The position numbers and the translations under genes are program-made. 64,000 nt of DNA from Platanthera guangdongensis (Eukaryota > Streptophyta > Magnoliopsida > Asparagales > Orchidaceae): contig CM077162.1 of the NCBI GenBank assembly GCA_039583875.1, forward strand, positions 171,387,220-171,451,219. Reading direction: 5' to 3'. Below, piece after piece: positions 11,313 to 22,228 of this stretch (its first letter is position 1; every line of letters starts with the position of its first letter). Below the pieces are notes generated by a model. That model saw nothing but the letters and a program-made list of their open reading frames with translations, was not told where the DNA came from and made no database searches.

Positions 11313-12245
11313 CATGTGTCGACAGCCAGAGGGAAAGTGTCGACACTTAAGAAGACTTGTGTCGACACCCAGACAAGCAGTGTCGACACTTGGAGTCATT
11401 GTGTCGACACCTGGGATGCAGAATCGACACCAGACAGTAAGTGTCGACACTTGGAGCTGTGTCGACACTCAGTGAAGAAAAGTGCAGACAGAAAGTGTCG
11501 ACACAAGGAGCTGTGTCGACACCCAGTGAAGCTGTGTCTACACCAGAAAGTGTCGACACTTGGAGCTGTGTCGACACTCAGCAAAAGTCTGCAGAGACTA
11601 AGTTAAAGTGTCGACACTCAGAACAATGTGTCGACACTCAACAAAAGAGTCAGCACTTGAAGTAAGTGTCGACACTCAGCACAATGTGTCGACACACAAC
11701 CAGAAGAGTCAACACATGAAGTAAGTGTCGACACCCAGCACAATGTGTCGACACTTAGCTAAAGACTCTACACTTGAAGAAAGTGTCGACACAAGGAGCT
11801 GTGTCGACACTTAGCAAAGATCAGAAAGATCAACAAAATTATTCTAAGTACAAGTGTCGACACTAAGGGAATGTGTCAACACTCAGCTGAAGTCTCAACA
11901 AAAAGAAGGTGTGTTGACACAAGGAGCTGTGTCGACACTCAGCAAGTATCAACATAGAAGACTATGTGTCGACACCAAGAAGTAGTGTCGACACTTGACA
12001 AATTCAACACAAGAAGTTGTGTCGACACAAAGGTGATGTGTCGACACTTAGAAGAATTCAGTACAGATAGAAGATCAAGTACTTGTGTGGACACTCAATT
12101 TTAGTGTCGACACCTGAAGAAGAATCTGTGTCGAGACATACAAGGAGTTGTGTCGACACCTTGTAGACTTGTGTCGACACTTACACAACATGTGTCGACA
12201 CTTGGTCTATAAGTGTCGACACTTAAAGACAGAAAGTCTCGACAC
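11313..12245 (+). repeat. GTGTCGACAC palindrome array
   Basis: I count about 29 exact copies of the 10-bp perfect palindrome GTGTCGACAC, plus degenerate ones such as gtgttgacac, gtgtcaacac and gtgtctacac. Start-to-start spacing in the first part is mostly 16-22 bp. Spacers are unlike one another apart from a few repeated words such as 'ttggagct' and 'cccag'. It lies upstream of the TATA box at 12379. No protein should be called from it: the three frames simply spell repeats of VST, VDT and CRH. Confidence 0.95.
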
Positions 12246-12378
12246 TTTCAGACAGTTAGAGATTTTCAAGAAATGACTGGATGACTTGACAGCTGCCGTT
12301 CCAGCCGGTCTACAGCACCTGTCAGAGATATCAGAAGTCAGTTATGGACCGGACCAGCCGGTTACCATGAAGAAGGCC

Positions 12379-12387
12379 TATAAATAG
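12379..12387 (+). promoter_or_regulatory. TATA box of the copia LTR promoter
   Basis: TATAAATAG in 'ggcctataaataggctc', about 130 bases after the last palindrome of the array. The same box is conserved in the two other LTR copies on the minus strand (near 36325-36333 and 58195-58203). This is a likely pol II start region for the element, by position and sequence only. Confidence 0.6.
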
Positions 12388-12819
12388 GCTCATACAGTTT
12401 ACAGAAACTGAGTTGTTGAGGTTGATCACATTATTGAAGAACAAGTTATTAAAGTGGTACACAGAGTATCAACACAAGAAGATCTTGCAGTCCAAGTGCA
12501 GATCTAAGAAGTTGGAGAGAGAGGGCTCCATCCAAGAAATCAGCCTCTGGAACTAGGCTGAGAAGAAGGATTCAGATTCATTCTGGATCTTAAGTGGCAG
12601 AGGTCAAGGAACAACTGCAGGAGGATTCAGTCTTATTCAGTTCTACTCAAGAAGCTTTGAAGAAAGCTAAGTCAGATTGAATCCAGCTGAGTTCTTCCAA
12701 GAACTCATCAAGAAACTCTCAACTCCCCTCTTTTATTTCTGAGTTGTTGAGTTAATATTTGTAATACATTTTTAACTTGTAGGATCCTTTGGATCTGAGT
12801 GAATTGTAAGCCTATAATT

Positions 12820-12990
12820 ATAAAGGCTGAGGGTAGGGCTTGAGAGCCTGAGTGTAGGAGATTGAGATCTCTGAGTGTAGGCCTTGTTGGCTGAGTGTAG
12901 GCCTTGGTTGGCTGAGTGTAGGCCTTAGTTGGCTAAGTGTAGGCCTTGATTGGCTGAGTGTAGGCTTTGGGATAAAGCTGAGTTGTAAGG
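12820..12990 (+). repeat. About 22-bp minisatellite near the LTR 3' end
   Basis: Five to six head-to-tail units of the form 'ggctgagtgtaggccttg'. The antisense counterpart 'cctacactcagccaa' is repeated at 57605-57700 and 35766-35830 in the other LTR copies. Unit number differs between copies, so the tract expands and contracts. Confidence 0.8.
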
Positions 12991-13285
12991 CTTTGGGCCT
13001 GAGGTGAAGGAACCAATTTGGGTTCTGAGACAGTGAAGGAGTTTGGCCGAATCTAGTACACTGCTATATAGGCGAAGGGGGAAGTGGATGTACCCATATC
13101 TTGGGGAACCACTATAAACCACTGTGTATGCTGTGTTGTGCTGTGATTGTTGCTGTGCATGCTGTGTGTTTGCTGTGATAAAATAGTTAGTATTCTGTGA
13201 TATAACTGATTGCTGCCATTTAAGTTTAAAAAGGATTAGGTCACCTATTCACCCCCCTCTAGGTGTTTAGGTACCATATCTTTCA

Positions 13286-13941
13286 GTTAGACTGGTATTT
13301 AAAGGGTACAAGCAAGAAGAAGGTATTGACTTTGATCAAACCTTTACACTAGTAGCTAGACTTGAAGTTATAAGACTATTCATTGCATATGCTGCTTATA
13401 AAGGACTTAAGGTCTACCAAATGGATGTGAAGTCAGCTTTACTGAATGGTGACCTAAAAGAAGAGGTCTATGTTGAGCAGCCATCAGATGCAGATTTTTT
13501 TGGTTGCAAAGAGGATAGAAAGAGCACTTACGATACTTGCCAATTTCTATGGAGAAGGCTGGTATACCGGAGTAGTAAAAAGCAAACAAGTGTAGCAATC
13601 TCAACTATAGAATCTAAATACATCTCAGGAGGGAGTTGTTGTGCACAGCTCCTGTGGATCCAACATCAACTTCAGGATTATAATCTTCAACTAAGTAAAA
13701 CCCCTATGTCATGTGACTCTTCTAGTGCTATTTAAATCCCTAAACAAATCTTGTATCATACAACAAGACTAAACATATTGAAATAAGATATCACTTCATA
13801 AGAGAGCATGTTGAGAAAGAAGATATTAGCCTTAAGTTTGTCTCCACAGACAGACAAGTGACTGACATCTTCACTAAGCCTCTTGATGAAGCCAGGTTTA
13901 ATTTCTTCAAGTTTGAATTAGGAATGCTAAATATGAAGTAA
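13286..13941 (+). pseudogene. COP-A RT remainder fused by deletion to RNase H
   Basis: RT resumes with 'RLVFKGYKQEEGIDFDQTF' and reaches 'MDVKSALLNGDLKEEVYVEQ' at 13421. It then jumps at about 13485 straight into RNase H ('CKEDRKST', 'SSKKQTSVAISTIESKYI', 'LLWIQHQLQDY'), so the RT palm with the YVDD catalytic motif is missing. A stop follows at about 13733; homology continues to the conserved end 'FFKFELGMLNMK' at 13941. The deletion is in frame, leaving one 104-codon open stretch across it. Confidence 0.85.
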
Positions 13942-14396
13942 CTAGAAAATTTTAATGACTATAAGCTATTATTGTCATTAAATATAGAATTTTCTATATG
14001 TGCTTTTAGATGCTAACCATTTTGCAGGAGAACATAAAGAAGAAAACGGTCAACTGACTTAGCGTCGAAAAAAGTTTTTGGCATCGAGTGAGAAATACTG
14101 GCATCGAGTGAGACGTCTAAGCGTTGAGTGGAATCCTTTGGCGTTGAATGGACTCTACCCAAATATTCTGATGGGTCAAAAAGCATCAAATTTATTAGAT
14201 TAAATCACAACCATCCAACAAAATTATAAGCCACGCCAAGGTACGCACCTTTTCACCTTCTCGAATAGAGTAGGCTATAAATAGAAATTGTGCCTAAAAA
14301 AAACCTCTACCATTCCACTGCCCTTTCGAAATTCTATGTCTCATACCCTAGATTTCTCGCACCATCTTCTCCTACTCGCTCAATCTCTTTGATTCA
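13942..14396 (+). promoter_or_regulatory. RNase H to env-like gap with TCGA-type motifs
   Basis: No gene is seen. Between about 14060 and 14160 there are five or six copies of a motif around 'gcatcgagtgag' and 'gcgttgagtgg'. This is the same motif type as in the U3 of this element's LTR (17214-17700, 'gcgtcgagtgaag'). A TATA-like 'ctataaatag' occurs near 14274, about 120 bases before the env-like start. The layout resembles a small internal promoter; that is inference. Confidence 0.4.
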
Positions 14397-16804
14397 ATGG
14401 CTCCCAATGGTGTTGAATTCTTGTTTGAGGGATATGAACTTGTGTAAAATGGATTTAGAGATGCTCCAAAAGAGATTCAATATGTTATTCATCTTCTATC
14501 AATAACTGAGCTGGAATTTCAACTGTCAGAACCCTGTGCTATTTGGAAAAGAGAGGTACTAGAACTGTATGTAAATGCCAAAGTGGACTCATCCTCCACC
14601 AAAATCAAGACCTCCATTAATAGAGAAATGTTTAAAATCACAGCAGGGAATATATGAAAGGCACTAAAGCTCCACAAGCTCAGCTCTAGTGAAGATGAAG
14701 ATGAGTTGTTTCAAGAAGATGTCAAGTCTTCCTTCAAATGATGTGGGCTTTTCAAACATACTAGTGGATCTATACTAAAGAAAGACATGAATTTGAAGGG
14801 TAAGTTCTTGGTAGATAATATTGGAAAAGCTTTGATATGCAAGACTGGATCTCATGGAAAAATTTCAAGAAAGATGTTTGAATTAATGGATAGAGTGATT
14901 CTCTCCAAGAAAACCATTGGGGCAAGGTGGTGTTTTATAAGGTCATTGAGTGCATCCATGAACCCAATATAGGAAGGATTTTGTCTCTGTTCCTCTTCAA
15001 CACTATTCTAGGAATTCTAAAAATGAGGCTAGGTGCAAAAATCCATCATATGAGAAAGATGGACATCAACTTATTTGAAAGATGGGATATGGTGTTGATC
15101 AAACGCCCTCAACAGTCTGAAAAGAAAATGAAAAAGGAAAATAAAATCAATTGCAGATGAATGCACCAGCAGTAGCTCTTCAGATAGTAGGAGTACTGTA
15201 CCTCATAATCCTTAGCTTTCTAGTTCAAGTGATTCTGAGAGTAAGGATGAGAGTGCTCAAGTTTCAATTTCATATGAGCTTGCTGCCAAAGATGTTACTA
15301 AGGGAGTGTCTCTTGCCGATTTTAAAGGGGGCAGTTATGGAACTTGTTGAAGTTGTTGCAATAAATGTTATGGACAGGATTTGTGTTAATAATGAGTGGG
15401 AGATCTTAGAAAAGATTGATCATGTTGAGGGGGAGATCAACACAGTTAATGCTGTTGTTGAGGGGGAGACTCACCCAGAGCTCCATGCTTAAGATGTCGA
15501 AGCTGAGGTGGAAGTACTTGTAAGAGAAAACAAAGGAGATGATGTCATGTCACTTGCTAAGGAGAATGAAAAAGAGGAGTCTATCACTGCTGCTAACATT
15601 CCAGATCACTCCTCTGAATATGAAATAGTTGATTCTAAAATGGGGAGAGTCATAAGGGAGAGACATGAAGAAATTAACTATCCAGTATCTACTTAGCTGA
15701 ATGATGAATTTCCCACCTCTTTTTTGTCATAGCTAAGAGGGCTCCTTGATCAGTAAAGAAGAAAGATTGAGATGTATGTGGATGATTAAGTCAAAGAATT
15801 GAAGAAGGATCTTTCTACTGAAATTACATCCATCTGATTTGAAGTCAACTCGCTGAAAGAAAACACCATCAACTTTTTCATAAGAGCCTCTCCAGCTATA
15901 GATTATACTACACTTCAACTTAAACAGATTCAGAAGAGGCAAAATGATGTCATACAAAACCAGTGCACTACCTCTGAAAACATGCACATGGTTCATAATG
16001 TGACCAAAACTAACATAGAAGAGCACATCAATATTGTTGAAAGGAGAATGGATGTTTGCACCCAAATCTTGGATGATCATATGTTGTAAGTCAAAAATCA
16101 TGTCACAGCTGGTGCCAATCACTTGGTTACCAAGTTAACCTCCTCCAAGAACTCCCTAAGCACTCTAGTTATAGAATAAGTCATAAAGGCGGAGAGGTCA
16201 ATGTTAAGAGTAAGTGGATACCATGCTATCTGGACCTCCAATATAATCAGGAAAGACCTGGGCCTAGATGCCATCCAGTATGATGAGCCTACTCTTCCTG
16301 AAGATGGAGTTGGTGTTGAAGTTGAAGTTGAAACTATTGTTGTAGGTGTAGCTCATGATGATGATAAAATTGCATTCAATCCCACCTCTCAACATGTATC
16401 AAAGCCCAAGGGCAAAAAGGTTGCTGGTGAGGAAGATGGTGTGAGACTAAGGAAAAAAGACACAGAGATGAACTGGAAATAAGGCTAGATTATGTACAGT
16501 GGATCCCAACCTCCAGGTTCATCATTCTAACTGTCTGGAATTAGATCAAAGAGAAGAGGTCAGATAGAGCCAAGTTATACAGTTCTATGGAATGTACTAA
16601 GCATGAAAAATAAGAAGAGGTAAAGAGAAAATTTAGAAAAGACAAGCTGGCTGGAACTCTACCATTTGATGCCCCAGAACCCTGCAGATATCATTCTAAG
16701 CCCTACAACTACTTTGAGAGGCAAAGACAGAAAAAAGGAGGCTATAAAGAAGACTGCAAAAAAATATGGGGGGGGGCATTGTAATTAGGGAACCTGAATC
16801 TTAG
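14397..16804 (+). pseudogene. Decayed env-like ORF of COP-A
   Basis: ATG at 14397 opens 'MAPNGVEFLFEGYELV', matching the start of the COP-C protein ('MAPKLEENVNEGYELV', 62551 minus). Other matched words are 'LSEPCAIWKREVLELYVNAK', 'SGSILKKDMNLKGKF', 'IHHMRKMDINLFERWD' and the final 'GIVIREPES' before a stop at 16802-16804 (COP-C: 'GIVIKEPDQK'). Several stops and frameshifts break it. It lies between RNase H and the polypurine tract, the place where Sireviruses carry a third ORF often called env-like. No signal peptide or membrane segment is obvious. Its role is unknown. Confidence 0.75.
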
Positions 16805-17010
16805 CAATGTTATAAAATTATAGGTTCCTAAGGGTTGTTGAATGTAGAATGTTTATTGTAGTCATCCTCAAACTTTTTTTTATTAATACTATCTTATATG
16901 TTCTATCTTACTTGTCTAAGTGTTTGGACATTTTGAGTTGAACTTTATTATCTATTTTGAAACAGTGTATATCATTGACTAGGATTCTGACTTTTTAAAT
17001 AAGGGGAGAT
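16805..17010 (+). other. 3' untranslated stretch with polypurine tract
   Basis: AT-rich sequence without a gene, ending with the polypurine tract 'aaataaggggagat' (16997-17010). This is the presumed plus-strand priming site and directly precedes the LTR at 17011. Confidence 0.75.
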
Positions 17011-19138
17011 TGTTGGGAATATTGACCACAATGTTCTAGATTTGAAGAAGCCCCATTAGTCAATAATATACACAAATATGTATTTGATATTTCTCTAAGT
17101 TAACATGTGCAGGTAATCAATATTTGATTGACTAATAGCTTGGGAGTAAGTCAACACACTCTAGAAGTGAAGAATATTTGCTAAGTACAAATTCATCAAG
17201 TCATCTCATATTACTCGACGCTCAAGGCCTCTATGCGTTGACTCAATGCTATTCACTCAATGCCTCATAAGAGAAGCAGAAAATCTATTTAAGTTCAAAT
17301 GTGCTTAGTCATCTCACATCACTTGACGCACAAGATTCATATGCGCTGACAGAATGTTACTTTTCAATGCCTCAGTAAAAGAGCAAAAATTCAGACCAAG
17401 TACAAATGTATCGAGTGAAGTCTTTTACTCAACGCCTTAGTAAAAGAGTTGAGATTCAGACCAAGTACTAATGCGTCGAGTGAAGACCATTCACTCAACT
17501 CCTCAATAATGAAGCAGAAAAATTGTCAAAGTACAAATACGTCGGGACAAAAGACTTGACTCAATGCCAAAGTTGTTTACGCCGAGTTAACTGCAGTCAC
17601 TCGACGTCTCTTTAGAAATACTTCACTCAATGCCTAAGTAGAATGTGTTAAGTTAAGTGTTGTCTCTCAACGCCTTATCAAAGTTCAAGTATTTGACTAA
17701 GTTATGTTACTTCCAGCACTCAGCGCCTCTATAGAAGATCTGAAATTTATTTTAATTCAATTAGCATCTAGTCTATTCTGTTGATGTCATTATAATTCAA
17801 ATCAACGCAGATTATGCACTAAAAGACGGAAATCGCCGCATTTCTCTGACACACAATCTTGGGATGATTCAACCATTAAAGCCGTCCATGCTGCATACAT
17901 AAACATGATTATAGCCATTGTAGATGTAAAGATATAAATGCTAAGTGCGTTGGACTTTGACTAAATTTTTTTGGGAAAACTTTCTAAACCCTTAATGCAC
18001 AAAAAGTCGCCGCCGACAGAGTTAGTATTATTTTTCATTATCTTTAAGCTTGGCAGTCTACACAACAAACTTTCTAAAGCTTGAAGGATAAGAAGATCTC
18101 TATAAGTATTCAACACAACACATCCTGTCTCTGATCTGAAGATCATTTACTATTATTATGGTGAAGAGAAGTTGTCTGGTGATACAACTAATGAAGAAGG
18201 CTCTAGAGCTTTTTTTACTCGAGTCATTGTAAATCAAATACTCTTTAAATCTCTATTGTAAGATCTCTCTGAGATTTGAGTATAGGCCTAAGTTATATAG
18301 ACTGGGAGTAGGACTTTTTCCAAAGTCTGAGGTAGGATTCTTGTAGAGAATCTAAGGTAGGCATGTGTTATTAAGACTGAGGTAGGGCTTGCTTGTGAGC
18401 CTGCGGTAGGAGACTTGTTGCTATCTCTGAGATAGGACTGAGATAAGTCTGAGATATAGGAGTGGTAGCCACTCTTAGGTGTATTATCCAAGCAGGGATT
18501 CGAGCTGTAAGATCTATTGATCTGAGTTTTGGAGGAGTTGATCCAATCTAGCTCTCTACTAGATAGATGGAGGGGGAAGTGGATGTATCCTAGATAGGAG
18601 AACCACTATAAACTGCTTGCGTGTTTTTTGTGTTCTTGAAAGCTACTAACCTAACAACAACCCACCGAGTATATTTTTTAAAAGGCTTAAAAGATCTAAA
18701 AGAAATCTATTCACCCACCTCTAGGTGTTTAGTTACCCTTAAAAGACTTTTAGCATTCTTGCATTATAAAGGCTGAGGAAATACTTGCTTATTAGCTTGA
18801 TTAGGAGACTTGTTGCTGTCTCTGAGGTAGGACTGAGATAAGTCTGAGTTGTAGCCACTTTGAGGTGTAAGATCCAATGAGGGATCTGAGATGTAAGATC
18901 TATTGATCTAAGTTTTGGGGGAGTTGGTTGAATCTAGCTCTTTACTAGATAGGTGAAAGTGGAAAGTGGATGTACACTAGATAAGGGAACCACTATAAAC
19001 TACTTGTGTGTTTTTTGTGTTCTTGAAAGCTACTAACCTAACAACAACACAACAAGTACATTTTAAATAGGCTTAAGAGATCTAAATGAAATATATTCAC
19101 CCCCTCTAGGTGTTTATCTACCCTTAAAAATACTTTCA
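17011..19138 (+). mobile_element. 3' LTR of COP-A, with duplicated tail
   Basis: Begins TGTTGGGAATATTG right after the polypurine tract and ends 'aaatactttca' at 19138. From about 17214 to 17700 it has a TCGA-core array ('actcgacgc', 'gcgtcgagtgaag'). A TATA-like TATAAAT lies at 17933-17939. The tail is present twice: 18256-18745 ends 'aaaagactttta' and 18757-19138 ends 'aaatactttca', both with the block 'gttcttgaaagctactaacc'. Either a tail duplication or a partial second LTR is joined here. Confidence 0.8.
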
Positions 19139-19402
19139 GGGGCCTCGAGGTTCGAGTGGACTAAGGAGTGTTTTCATTGCTTTCGAGCAGCTTAAGCATC
19201 AGTTAACGTCAACTCCTTTACTCCAATGCCCTCAAGTAGAATAAGTGTTGTTTATTTATTTAGGAGTTGGTATAGAAGCTATCAGTTTAGATATCATCAA
19301 AGAGGAGAAAAATAAGCAATTTCTAGTATATTATGTTAGCCATATCTTGAAATATGTTGAGACAATATATCCAGTTCTAGAGAAGTTATCTTTAGCCCTA
19401 GT
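19139..19402 (+). pseudogene. Gypsy (Tat/Athila-like) RNase H remnant
   Basis: Plus-strand readings 'FEWTKECF', 'LGVGIEAISLDIIKEEKNKQ' and 'FLVYYVSHILKYVETIYPVL' with 'EKLSLALV' resemble the RNase H and linker of Tat/Athila gypsy elements, in which 'YYVSK.L...ETRYP..EKLALAL' is typical. It is only about 260 bp, with a frameshift, and is cut on both sides by other LTRs. It is the oldest visible layer at this point. Confidence 0.6.
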
Positions 19403-19953
19403 TATAACATCCCCTATCCATCACATAACATATAACAGAAGGTCCGGCTGGGGCCCAATGTCATATACTATGAACAGTCGAAGGAGTTACTAGTTGAAAT
19501 CCTGAACTATGTACACGCATCCTAATACAGAGTGCATTCTAGCGGAAGTAACTTAAAGGTTATAAATAGAACCCAACACCAACATGAATGTCCACTACCA
19601 TAATTAGGAATGTAAAATAAATACACAAACAAGGTCTTGGCCTTAAGGCCTTACATCGTTCAACTTAAATTAGAATGTCTTGCATACATCGACACGTAGG
19701 CCGACCACACATGAACAATAAAATAAGTAGATAAGACGCTTTGGCCTTCATGGGACAGCTTAGCAATCCTGGGCTCCAGCCGTTATATCCCGCTTGACTC
19801 AGCTACACCTGCACGAAACATTCCACCACACAGTGGCAAACAATAACAACGGTCAACATTAACTGATTGTTGAATCCAAAATTGACATCTATGGAGTTCG
19901 GGGTCCCAAAAGGGGGGGGGACCTCACATCTACTACACTCGGGGGAACGCCAC
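19403..19953 (-). mobile_element. Gypsy LTR fragment related to the GY2 LTR
   Basis: Starts 'tataacatcccctatcc' and shares with 20262 onward the words 'acatataacagaaggtcc', 'gagtgcattctagcggaag' and 'cttaaggccttaca'. It is therefore the 3' end of an LTR in minus orientation, like the GY2 LTR but clearly diverged. It is broken at 19953 by a copia LTR that begins with its exact terminal bases. Confidence 0.65.
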
Positions 19954-20261
19954 TGAAAGAATTGGTTTCAAGATGTTCTAAACACCTAGAGGGGGGGGGG
20001 GGGGTGAATAGGTTCAATTCTTTTTCTAACTAAGGTAGATAATTCTATCTAGATCAGCAATATATTCAGCAGTAAGTATAACACAGCATTCACATACACA
20101 AAATTCATAGATTGCACACCAGTTTTATAGTGGTTCCCCAAATGACGGGTACATCCACTTTCCCCCTTCGCCTATCTAGCAGTGTACTAGATTCGGCCTA
20201 ACTTCCTTCCTTCTTCTCAGATCCGCAGATCTTACAGCTCAGAACCAAGAATGGTTCCTAC
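19954..20261 (-). mobile_element. Copia LTR 3'-end fragment (COP-B family)
   Basis: Begins 'tgaaagaattggtttcaaga', the exact reverse complement of the terminal bases of the COP-B LTR at 54779. It matches that LTR through the 'cacccccctctagg' region, 'gtggttccccaaatgacggg' and the cttcttctcag region. It ends abruptly at 20261 where the GY2 LTR starts, so GY2 inserted into this LTR. A homopolymer of about fifteen G lies at 19992-20003. Confidence 0.8.
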
Positions 20262-22228
20262 TATAACACCCCCATCCGTCGTATGACATATAACAGAAGG
20301 TCCAGCTGGAACTCGACGCCATATACCACGGACAGACGGAAGGGTTACGTATTAATAATCAAACCATCCAATTAAGACTACTCGTACTAACACAGAGCAT
20401 TCTAGCGGAAGCTTTTAAAAGTAGAAAGAACCCAAACTGAATAATCAATTTACATGAATGACCACAATCGCTACCACTGGAATGAAATAATAATATAATG
20501 AAAGATACATGACCTTATGGCCTTACAATAGTTCACTTATCAAATAGTGTCGTACATACATCGGCTCGCAGGCCGGTCACACATGACAAAATAAAACAAC
20601 TATACGCTAAGTCCTTCGAGGGCCAGCACGACAACATGGGCTCCAGCCCGCTATTTTGCACTCGGCTCCGCAACACCTGCAAGCAACATTCCACCGCACG
20701 GTGGCAAACAACCAACGGTCAGCTAAAGCCAACCAAATTATACCGTCCCTTTCTCGGGACGGCGGTGCTCCTTCCATGCATATCATTAGCCCAACTAAAC
20801 CATTATGTATAAACATACTTCACCACAGGTGTAGGCTCGCACGGCCAAACACCCTGTGCACTCAGGGCACATTAACGGTGAATCCTGACACTTCAGCATC
20901 TTCACCACCACCCCCAGGATGGCAACAACATGAGCATTTTAGCCTTCTTGACCATTGTCTAAGGCTCCCCACTATGCCAACGGCCAGTCCCCTTTTTGGG
21001 TCTCTCGCTCTGAACCACATAACCCAGGTCCAATTCCACTTGCCCGTTGCTCACCCGCGTAGTTCACATTAAGACGTACGTACGAGCCAAGCTTCTCTCG
21101 GATCCTAATATTCCAATCAATCACATAACCTCGTTATGTTCAAGGCCGATTCCCAGACCGCCAAGTTAGCAGAACAATGATTCCGCTCAGTTTTCTGGGT
21201 GCGCCTTGGAGCTAACCTCCAAGGATCCCTGCTGCAATCTACCGCATAGAAACCCGAAAACCCAAAGCACGGAGTCTTATCTGGCAAACCATAATAAATG
21301 CAACATCGCCGATCCAGACCAACATGTCCGGGTAGGCTTCACACACAATGCCTATGCCCGTACTTCGATTCCGTACTCTATATGAAACACAAGGGGGACT
21401 ATTCACGTCAACCCCAAGGAACACCACACACTCGCCACACACTTGCCACACACTCGCGGGAGCGGGTTTTACCGATGCAAAAAGGAAGAGCTTCACATGC
21501 TCAAGTAGAGAATCATTACCCTTGTAGTACACTTTGGCGCCATGGAAAACTATCCGGATAGAAGTCTTCGCAATGGGATTCCCTCCACGGATCCGCTCTC
21601 GGTCCTCTGATCGGTGCTCCGGTGCTTCGCCGACAACCGGAAAACTCCTCCTTCTTCCTCCTCTTTCTAACTCCTTGAGAGAGAGAGACTAAGGGAGAAA
21701 ATGAGGAATTGATCCTCTATTTCCGATCTTAACAGAGCAGGGTTTCCCCAGGGCCATCAGATTTTAAATAAAGAAATCGAACGGCTCTGATCCGCTCAAA
21801 AGTCAACAGACCTGGGCCGAACACAGCTTGGCACACGACCATGTCCCAGGCCGTGTGCCTCGATCCAGGCACGATCATCGAACATAGAGACTCACACGGG
21901 CTCAGACATGCCCGTGTCTCACTCGACACGCCCGTGTCGGGTCCTCAACATGCCCGTGTCCAGGGGTGTGTCACATATAACCGCCACGCCAACCGACACG
22001 ACCCTGCTGAACAAGGGTACTGACACGGGTAGGCACACGCCCGTGTCAAATGACACGCCCGTGTCATCCAGCCGTCTTTCTTGCCGTGTCCTTCTCGGGA
22101 TGAAAATGGACAAAACACCAACCAGACACGGCCGTGGACACGCCCGTGTCCTAGGCCGTGTACCCCTATACAGGCACCAAAATCCCTTTTTACACGACCA
22201 ACTCAAATACAATTTTTGGGGCGTTACA
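20262..22228 (-). mobile_element. 3' LTR of gypsy element GY2
   Basis: On the minus strand the LTR begins TGTAACGCCCC at 22228, directly after a polypurine tract (22229-22243, antisense 'aatctcccccactta'), and ends 'gggggtgttata' at 20262. The canonical final CA has become TA. The upstream part (about 21880-22170) carries repeated 'gacacgcccgtgtc'-type motifs. A weak TATA-like stretch follows at about 21762-21773. The GY2 internal region lies to the right on the minus strand. Open frames inside this LTR have no recognisable protein. Confidence 0.8.
21880..22170 (-). repeat. GACACG/CGTGTC motif array in the GY2 LTR
   Basis: About ten half-sites or inverted pairs such as 'gacacgcccgtgtc', 'catgcccgtgtc' and 'gacacgggta', separated by unrelated bases. 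The arms GACACG and CGTGTC form an inverted repeat around a CC centre. The array lies in the first 350 bases of the LTR, in U3. Confidence 0.75.

Larger units (their letters stand above)
11172..13285 (+). mobile_element. Solo LTR of the GTGTCGACAC copia family (TSD GTTAG)
   Basis: Begins TGTTGGTACATTGG and ends 'ggtaccatatctttca'. It is flanked by perfect 5-bp duplications GTTAG at 11167-11171 and 13286-13290, and the host RT reading continues across. It has no internal region, so it is a solo LTR left by LTR-LTR recombination. The same family occurs in inverse orientation at 35440-37545 and 57296-59412. Structure in order: palindrome array (11313-12245), TATA box TATAAATAG at 12379-12387, a roughly 22-bp minisatellite (12820-12990), and the 'cacccccctctagg' ending. 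Confidence 0.95.

Noticed and set aside
11274..11665. Open frames rich in VSTL, VDT and CRH words (also 36460-37420, 58306-59236 and 53123-53632)
   Set aside because: They arise on both strands and in several frames from the 10-bp palindrome array. They have no family match and are not proteins.
11313..12245. CRISPR-like array of short repeats and spacers
   Set aside because: The repeat is only 10 bp, spacing is irregular (6-40 bp), it lies inside a plant LTR, and no cas gene is near.
20656..21561. Open frames inside the GY2 LTR
   Set aside because: No domain, overlapping opposite-strand frames, and inside a well-bounded LTR.
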